A DNA stretch of 64,000 nucleotides from Lumbricus terrestris. Its lineage: Eukaryota; Annelida; Clitellata; Crassiclitellata; Lumbricidae. Positions 1 through 9,700 of the stretch are shown one piece after another. How positions within the stretch are numbered: position 1 is the first letter of the stretch; each line of letters opens with the position of its first letter. Position numbers and translations under genes: made by a program. Location: NCBI GenBank assembly GCA_949752735.1, contig OX457042.1, positions 22,746,995-22,810,994 on the forward strand. Direction: 5' to 3'. The notes beneath the pieces were generated by a model that was given only the letters and a program-made list of their open reading frames with translations, searched no databases and had not been told where the DNA came from.

Positions 1-107
1 CGACCGCATCCTATCCTGTCCATAGTATATCACTCATCAAAAAAGATTCAAATGTCTATAATAGTAAGTATAATTGCAGAGATTTCTGTATCCGTCATTT
101 AATACGT

Positions 108-295
<188 letters not shown>

Positions 296-310
296 CCATA
301 GGTGTCCGAT

Positions 311-450
311 GCCCTCTTCACAATGTCTCTCCAGCTGAACCTGTTCAGAGCCAGATGGCTCAGTCTCGGTAGATCTTTTCCACACCACTCTTCAATATTG
401 TCTGTCCATACTCTGAGTGGCCTTCCTCTTCCATTAGAGTCCTCCAAACA
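311..450 (-). mobile_element. 3' end of an RTE-like non-LTR retrotransposon
   Basis: On the minus strand the frame reads GRPLRVWTDNIEEW and then LSHLALNRFSWRDIV. This resembles the W..DI..W / A.DR..WR.IV motif at the extreme C-terminus of many LINE ORF2 proteins. It is followed by a GAT-repeat tail (108-295), typical of RTE-type simple-repeat tails. Only the C-terminal fragment is present; the clade is a guess. Confidence 0.55.
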
Positions 451-557
451 CTAGCAGCTTGACTTTCTGTCCTCTCCAAATAATACACATCTGTCAGTAA
501 AAGAGAAAGCTGACAAGCGACATCAGCAAACGAAAGAGTGGCATTAAAGAGACTTAC

Positions 558-755
558 ATATCCGTCGCAGAGGTCGAGTAGACTGACGTTGGCGCTGGCC
601 TTCAGAAGCTTCATGTGAAAGAGTTTGCCGTCGAAGAAGAGCCACGGACAAGTGACGCCCCACGGGACGGGGGCACCGACGGCGTCATTCACGAATATTG
701 CATGCTCCACACCACTCATGAACAAAGACGCCAGATGCAGACATCTCACCTTCAC
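558..755 (-). CDS. FAM120A: FAM120 exon 12 (residues 750-815), last exon in window
   Basis: The acceptor is CCTCAG and the donor TAT|GTAAGT. It encodes LHLASLFMSGVEHAIFVNDA, WGVTCPWLFFDGKLFHMKLL and LLDLCDG, matching the family's LSALFMSGVDMALFANDACG and CPWMYFDGKLFQSKLL. Because it ends in a clean donor, at least one more exon must lie beyond the left edge. Confidence 0.9.
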
Positions 756-3700
756 CTGAGGCAACTGATAAAAAAAAAATCTGTCACATAAAATAATATA
801 ATAATATTATTATTTTTCTTTAATCTAATGCCTGCAAACGCAAAGTGCTGTACAATTGTACATGTACCGTACAGGGAAATAACAGAACAGACAGCCTGCA
901 ATACATGGTGCTAATAGCAGCCTACAAAGCACGTCCGCTTTCTACGGGGCTCAAGCTCGTTACCTCTCGCTCCCCATGGATTTGGTAGAGCGACATACCT
1001 GATCATAGACATAAGAGGAGATAGAGTGACAGAAGTGCAAATAGAGCGACATACCTGATCATAGACATAAGTGGAGATAGAGCGACATACCTGATCAAAG
1101 ACATAAGTGCACATAGAGCGACATACCTGATCATAGACAGCAATAAAGATATAGCGACATGCCTGATCAGAGACATAAGTGCAGATAGAGCGACGTACCT
1201 GATCATAGACATAAGTGCAGATAGAGCGACATACTTGATCATAGACTGCAGTACAGATAGAGCGACATGCCTGATCATAGACTTAAGTGGAGATAGAGCG
1301 ACATATCTGATCATAGACAGCAGAACAGATAGAGCGACATGCCTGATCAGAGACATAGCAGATAGAGCGACGTACCTGATCATAGACATAAGTGAAGATA
1401 GAGCGACATACCCGATCATAGACTTAAGTAGAGATAGAGCGACATATCTGATCACAGACAGCAGTGCAGATAGAGCGACATACCTGATCATATACATAAG
1501 TGGAGATAGAGCGACATACCTGATCATAGACATAAGTGAAGATAGAGCGACATATCTGATCATAGACTGCAGTACAGATAGTGACATGCCTGATCATAGA
1601 CATAAGTGCAGATAGAGCGACATACCTGATCATAGACTTAAGTGGAGATAGAGACCTATCTGCACGTATGTCTATGATCAGGTATGTCGCTCTATCTTCA
1701 CTTATGTCTATGGTATGTCGCTCTATCTCCACTTATATCTATGATCAGGTACGTCGCTCTATCTGCACTTATGTCTATGATCAGGCATGTCGCTCTATCT
1801 GTACTGCATTCTATGATCAGGTATGTTGCTCTATCTGCACTTCTGTCTATGATCAGGTATGTCGCTCTATCTCCACTTAAGTCTATGATCAGGTATGTCG
1901 CTCCATCTCAACTTAAGTCTATGATCTGGTATGTCGCTCTATTTGCACTTATGTCTATGGTATGTCGCTCTATCTCCACTTATGTCTATGTTCAGGTATG
2001 TCGCTCTATCTGCACTTATGTCTATGATCAGGTACGTCGCTCTATCTGCGCTTATGTCTATGATCAGGCATGTAGCTCTATCTGTACTGCAGTCTATGAT
2101 CAAGTATGTCGCTCTATCTGTACTGCAGTCTATGATCAGGTATGACGCTCTATCTCCACTTAAGTCTATGATCAGGTATGCCGCTCTATCTGCACTTATA
2201 GAGCGACATGCCTGATCATAGACATAAGCGCAGATAGAGCGACGTACCTGATCATAGACATAAGTGCAGATAGAGCAACATACCTGATCATAGACATAAG
2301 TGCAGATAGAGCGACATACCTGATCATAGACATAAGTTTGTGTATCATCAAATGAAGCCTTGCCCAAAATTATAATCATGACACAGTAGACATCATAGTA
2401 TAAGGAAAGAACAGCTTTATAACATATCATAATAGAATCAAATGTTCATTGGTAGAATCGAAGAGTATATCATGGAATCAAATAGACTAACCTGCATTTC
2501 TTGTACAGCATCTGAATCACGTAACAATGGAGAGACGGACGTCGCCAAGAAAGCATCCAATTCGTAAGGCCTTAAAACACGGATTTTTCTGTACATCACC
2601 ATGTACCTGAAATGACAAAGCATTAGATTCCACTCTCAATTCAAGACAGAAAAAACTACGGCTGGCTGCATAAATTCATTATACTGTAACTGTCTCACAA
2701 AGAAATTCAGATTGCTGATAAATGTTCCAAAATTTAAAAAAAATTAGAAGAGGAAGATAATCAAAATTTTGCCTAGACATGTGGTCTCGCTTTGATTCTA
2801 TTCTATACCCATTCTCTCTCTCTTTCTATCTAATTTCAGATTTCATTCACAGATTCCATGATTCAGTTGACATGAGCCAGGTACGTACACACGCAATTAT
2901 AAAAAAATGCATATTAAATATGCATTTTTTTATAATTGCGTGTGTACGTACCAGCTACATGTAAATTTTACATGTTACACGCTAACATAGAGATATTGCC
3001 ACACTTCTTCAAGCTTTATAAGCAAAATCTGGTGCTGAAATAAAAAATAAGCTGTGTAGCTCGACAACAGTACTAACAGTACATTCACATGCTGCACCAT
3101 ACGCTGCAGTGTCACAGGCAAATCATTCATTGCCAATATCCAAAAACGTTTGCATTTATTTATTTCTCCATTTCTATAGTGCCCCTTCAAGCTGACTACT
3201 CCGAAGTGCTCCCGACTGCAGCGTGAACACTGCATCAAAATTTCATGCAACTGCGAGTGAAGGACTTGCTCAAGGTCCCTACACGGCGGCTTGAAGAGGA
3301 TTTGAACCTATAACCCACCAGCTGCAAGGCAGCAAACATACTCACTACGTGACGCAGTGTGAGCGCAACTGTAATTTTTTTAAGGTGTCCAAGTGTGAAA
3401 GTTGCCATATTTTCTAAATGTCACAGACAATGGAACAACATAAGCAATCATTACAGTTGTAAGATGGGTTCGGTGAAAATGTGAGCAATTGGAGATCTAT
3501 GAAAAAGGAGGTTAAGAGTCTGAAAGCAAGTTCGAAAAGAGCAAATATTGTTGACCAGTGTCAAATCTGCGGCAAATGAGAATCATTCTTCTGCTAACCG
3601 TAGAACGCAGCACAGGATGATGAACTGCTGTGGAACGTAGGCGACGTTCAGCAGCATGTTCTGAGGCATATCGCACTTCATGCAGCTGAGGAACGTCTTG

Positions 3701-6700
3701 AGCCGATAGCTTTTGTCTTCCGTCGTTGTCCCCAGCCACAGTCGCTGTAGATCTGGCACCGTCCAGTCCAGTGGCTCAGCCACGACGGCATCACAGTACG
3801 GTCGGCTCGTGGCTCTGTTGCCGCCTCGAGGGATCACCCATTCCTTCACGGATACGTGCGGCTTCGACTTTTTGCTTGCGTCTGCGTCTGAAAAATGGCA
3901 AAGATAGTGGCCACATTTCAATAAGGCAACGAAAATTCCAAGACCTTTTCAACACTCACACCAACTTCAAGATTCTTCCTTGTTCTCTCATCTGCCAGGT
4001 ATGTGTGTCAACAATGATAACTGAACAAGATTTTTTCATTTCGTTCTATCTCTGATTGAGTCAATGGCAGTTCTCACAATAATACATTCCTTGTGAATGT
4101 GAATCTTGCCTCACATTGGTCATCCATGTCTGCTTTTGTCTTCAGTGACCAAACCAAGGCAGTCTTCTTTCCTAATCTTGTCTATCAATGCCTCCACTTG
4201 ACCGAACTCCTTCCAAATCATCTCATTGCCAATCTCATCTCACCAGGTTCTACCCATCCACAACTAACGATAACAGCTTCCTTTCATTCTCCTACCATAT
4301 GCACAAACATTCGGATCAATGCAACATGTTTGCGCTCAGGTGCCTGCCTCTGTCAACTAATTCAACTTGATACTCGAATGGCCTGGAAAGCAGAATCAAG
4401 TCCCAAGATGCACTGTTCCATGATCAAGACACTGGGTTTTGTCCACTCTACCAGCAATATTTAAGCATTATCATGTAAGAACAGAAGTTGCAAGAAACTC
4501 AGCACCTTGACTGATCTCTGCACTTAAATCAGTCAGACCCCTCCCCTGTCCTTCACTCTGTTTAGCCCATGGTCTACACTGACCCAGGCTGGAACATCAC
4601 AGTTGCTGTGCAAAAATCTTCATCATGATGGAAATGATCGAAGACGACAAAGACTGAGTAGACATCCTTTCAATGACTTACCAGACGTGAGCACATTGGA
4701 AAGTAGCCCAACTGACAATTTTTGCAACGACCTTGCAGCCCTGGTTGACTTCCGCATCATTTATAGCAACAATATAATACCAGTAATCATCAGTGGATAG
4801 CATAAGGCTTCACCATGAGGACTAATACCTCTACAAAAATAGTTTAATCTCTTCTTGAAATTCGTTCCACCCTAACTATCATAAAATGAACTACCATAAA
4901 AAAAAGATTCATACGCTTACAGCTATGATCACTACCGATGTAGTAAAGCATCAAAAAGTACTTTTTATTTGTTTCCATTGAGTAAGCTGAGAGCTGAGGT
5001 CACTAAGGACGCCGTAGACCCTCTGTCGCAGAGGTCGGTAGAGGTCAGTCGCCAGCGGCAAGTCCCGATAGGCTTCATCCTCTACTGAAATCGGCAGCTT
5101 TATTTCCCTCTAGAAGACAATTAAAATGTTTCTGAGGTCAGACAATGCTTCCATTCAACTGTTCAATAAAGTTATCTGATGTTTTGCCTAGACAGGCTAA
5201 CAATTAATCAGAGCTTTTCCCAACCATTTTAGTGGCACTTTTGAAAGAAACAACTCACTATATAAAGACTCATTGTATCACTGGTAAGGCAAGCAACCAA
5301 TGCAGATCGTATCAGTAATTATCGCCATTATTGATCAGAAACATCCTTAGTGCAAGTGTCTGATGCACAAGACCAAAGCCAGGATTTTATTTCGGGGGGT
5401 GTTTACTGTTTACTCGGCCGTGAGCAAACCCAAAGCAACCGAATCAACTGACTAATGGGTTTGGAGAAGTGTCTTTAGCTCTCTTAGCCGTTCTTGATGA
5501 CAAATATATCACACACTGTAGTTCATACATCAAGCGCTACAGCAAATGCACTATTTCATTTTTACAGTTTTTCATTTGGGGGGGTGTTCTAACACCCAAA
5601 ACACCCCAGCTATGGCCTTGCACAAGGTACTTGTGCACCAAAGTCAAGCCACAGTCAAGTCAGCATCCAGGAGATCAGCCCACTGAGAGATAGACACTCT
5701 ATGGTGGGTAAGCAATATAAAACACACAAGTATTAACCCTTTAACGACCAGCTACAAATGTTTTCCAAGCATTTTTAGTACACACTGGTCGTTAAAGGGT
5801 TAAGCTGAGCATAGACTGACATAAGTGACTGTGCAGATTGAGGTGACCACTGGAAGGGAATTCCAAAACCTAACTGGACAACAACCAAAAAAAGTTCGTT
5901 CTATGATCCAATTATAGGAAATCAGATGTGATCAACGTAGAAGTCTCTAATGTGCGTGCAAACTGCAGCTTACCTGTGAGAGAATCTGGTAGACCCACGG
6001 ATACATCAGACCCTTCTGATGTCGCTCACTCGCAATGTTCATCACCTCCGGAGACACGAGTCGCTGCTTCTTCAGAAGTCCGACGTCTGCCTTGTCACCG
6101 AAACACAACTGATCCTGATCACAATCAAAACAAACGAACATACCATCTGTAATTTCTCATTTTCTCTTCAAGACATTCCATAAAACTAACGAGGAATTAT
6201 TTATCCAACAATTTCAGTACAACCTTCTCGTTCAAAGGTATAAAGGATGCTTCCAGAAAAGTTCGGACACTTTGAAACACAGAAACATACATTATATTAA
6301 TCGGTACCTGAAATTACTCGAGTTTCGTATTCAACTAAATAATCATCTGGTCAACGATTTCATTTGAACAGAGATATTAAGCACCGATAACGTCTTCCTA
6401 AAAAGCGTTAAGAAAAAATTCTACAACGACATTTTGAAACTTTCATCAGTGTGCAAAGTAAACAAATAAATTTGCAAGATATATACTTGAATCTTATTAA
6501 ACATTTCTGAGCATCATCTTACGAGTGGCTGATGAGTCTTCATCATCAATGGTGATGTAGTCACTGCAGCTTCTACAGCAGCAGCAGCAGCAGCAACTGG
6601 CACAGGAGATGTATCGTTGATGAGAGAAGGAGAAGGCGCCAAAACGACTAACAAATCATATAAAACAGCTTTATAATCATGTCAAGCAGGACTGCCAGGT

Positions 6701-9700
6701 CATCACAAAAATTGCCAGTTGTGCTCATAACTGAAACTTTCACCTGCAACATCGTGATATTTGGACCACTTTTGAATTGTCCTGCAATCGCTATGGTGAC
6801 ATCATGAGTTCTTGTAAATTGACTGCAGTAGGTTACTAGGTTACTTACATTAAAAATCACGAACGACACTATAGCAACGGCTCTCAACAAAGTTGTAAAA
6901 ACCGTCATTTTTTTCATTTTCTTATCATCTTCCAAAAAACGTCGTCTTTTGAGGGTTTTTTGTTTTTTATTTTTCGTGTCATTTTATTCGTTTTTTATTT
7001 CACTTTATTTATTCATTTACCATCTATTATTATTTTCCCTAATTTTATTTCCATAATTTTATTTTCAAGGATTCAGCTAACTAATGTCATTATTTAACTG
7101 TTTAACGTCATCATTTGAGAAATGCCTGTAGTAGCCTAGCAGGTCCTTACAAAAAATGAAATGTAGACCTATTAGAATGATTTTGATATAAACTTCTTGG
7201 GCTTATATAAGTAGCAATTTTAATTAGGATATTGCAATATCACATACCTGGGACAGCAAAATTTGTAACAACAGGATCCTCCGCACCATTTTGCTTCTCC
7301 ACATCTATTTCCAAGGTCTCCATTTGCTGCTGAAGGTCGTTGCTGTTAGGTTGTGGGTGAGAAGAGGACTGAAGAGGAAATTTAGGAGGATCTGAGGATT
7401 GAAGAGGAACTTTTGGAGGATCGTTGTGAATCTCGTCCTCCTGGACTCCATCTATGCTGCTATGGCTATAGCCAGATGACTCATCAACCAATCCTCGGAA
7501 TGCCTAGACAAGTAGATAGCAACCATTTTTAATTAAACATTCTAAATCCTGTTTAACATCCTTACTACTACTACTTTCTGAATAGCTATTTACATCTCTC
7601 TCTTTCTTCTTAAGATCTACTTCTTCTCACGGGGCTCTCACACTGGGAGCGCTACTGAGTGACTATGGCTGTGAGCTACGCTATCGAAACCACTAATTAC
7701 ATTACATTATAAAACAATGTTTAAACAAGTGTTGAATAAAGTAAAAGTCTCATCCAGCAGTTTTTCTGTTTCTATGCACTTCTCCGTATTATCTAGGAGT
7801 CAATTTAAAATCCAACTTGATTCATGCAGTGGCAAATCTTTCTATTAATTGTTCAAAGTCATTTTATGATCACTGCAAGTCGATTTGCTAAAACTCTGTC
7901 ATCCATGATAGGTCAGGAAATGAGCAATATAATGCAAGTCAAACACAGTGAAAGTCTCTTATAAGGCTGACAGTTTACAATGCATTCAGAGGCCCTGCTA
8001 TATGTTATTATTAATATTATTATTATTTCAGAAGTTTCATATATAGCGACTCTTCAAGGCAGGCTACTGAGAAGCGCTCTTGGCCCAACATGACAGTTTT
8101 GAGATTCTTCAGTGCTCAACACAGTAGAGTTGCCCCAAGGATAGATATAACAACAGCTTCTGATGGTTTCAAGGACGACACATAAACAAGGAAGCCCTTA
8201 ATCTTTTACCCGTTTGCCTCGAGAATATCCGCTGAAAACGGGCTTAAAATTTAAAAATGAACGGGTAAAGGGTTAAATCCTCTAATTACAAAAGTGTCGT
8301 GTTTATTAGCAACTGGGAAACCGACGCGGCTCATTGATGAAGTATAAACTGAACGAAGTGATAATTGCTATGTGTTTCGATTTGATTTCCAGTTCGAGTC
8401 AGACATACCTCAGATTGCAACAGATTGCTATGACTTGTGTCCAGGCTGAAGCCATTCCTGTCTGCGCCTCCTCCTCTGTCGCTTTCATCGCTTGAAATAG
8501 CGATGCAAGCCTTTGTTGAACCCTTCGAAGGGTAGCTGCCAGGCTGCTTCACTGGAGTGCTCACTAAGTTTCAGTTTTAAAAAACGTTTTTAAAAACAAT
8601 CAACAATAAACATTTTCTCTGATTTAACATCTCTCTAAGCATTACTATTGATAAGAGAGTGATATGCAGCCGGCAAAATATATATATATATATTAGTCTT
8701 ATTATTTAAAAATCCAAACACATCCGGGATGACACATCGTACCCAAACAAATGATGCACAGTGTGCTTTTAGTAATCTCTATAAATTTAATTCTTAAGAG
8801 GTTACAAAAGAAGGCTGATGTTGAGAGTCAAGGTGACAAAAACCAAATTTGCATGAAGAGCAAGGGTGACTAAAACCAAAGTTGCACGTCAAGATTGCAA
8901 CTCTGACATCGGAAATGAAAGTAAAAACAAGCCAGAAAATTTTGAACACTTAACCAATTATCTTTATCTAATCAGAATCAGAATTCGCCAGTTTCAAAAA
9001 CAATTGTCAATTTCTAGCTATTACTCAAAACAAGGTCTAGTTATTTAATTATTTAAAACTGGAAAGCCATGCAAAGTGCATGGTAATCAGCCACCAGGAA
9101 GACAAACTAGACAAACCTTGTATTTTCGGTCGGTATTTGAAGAATCCTTCCTTCGTTCCATTTATGTAATACTGTACACTCTGCTTGAAACGGTTCACTT
9201 TATCGTTCATGTTTCCAAGGCAGTTTCTGAAGAAATTGACCAGAAGAAATTCAAATAAAGCACAAAAACAACTGAACAAACATTGCAATTGTTGCCAATC
9301 ACAAAGGATCACAATTATGCTTTCACAAAATCATCCAAAAACAGTTACCAGTACATATCCCTCATTGTAAGTCCTGGCCAGGTTGCATAGCAAGTTATTT
9401 TAATCATATTAGGACAATTGAATAACATAAATTAATCCCTTGCATGAACCACTCAAACCTTCCACAGAAAGCCAATTCAGCTGCACAGTGCAAACTCATG
9501 CCACCTTTCTACACCAGCCTACTTCACGTTCACGGTGTCTCTTTTAAGAGACAAACCTTTAAACCCCCCTAATAAGTAATAAGTACAGACCTTTAGGCAG
9601 AACTGTCGCAAACCAAGTCACAATATTATGCAAACCATGCACGAAAATACAACAAAATTGTCAGCATATTACAATTAAATGCTACATTGCATAATCACCG

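Noticed and set aside
990..2340. Regular 36-bp repeats resembling a CRISPR array
   Set aside because: The units abut with no unique spacers, switch orientation, and sit in an animal intron without cas genes. It is a minisatellite.
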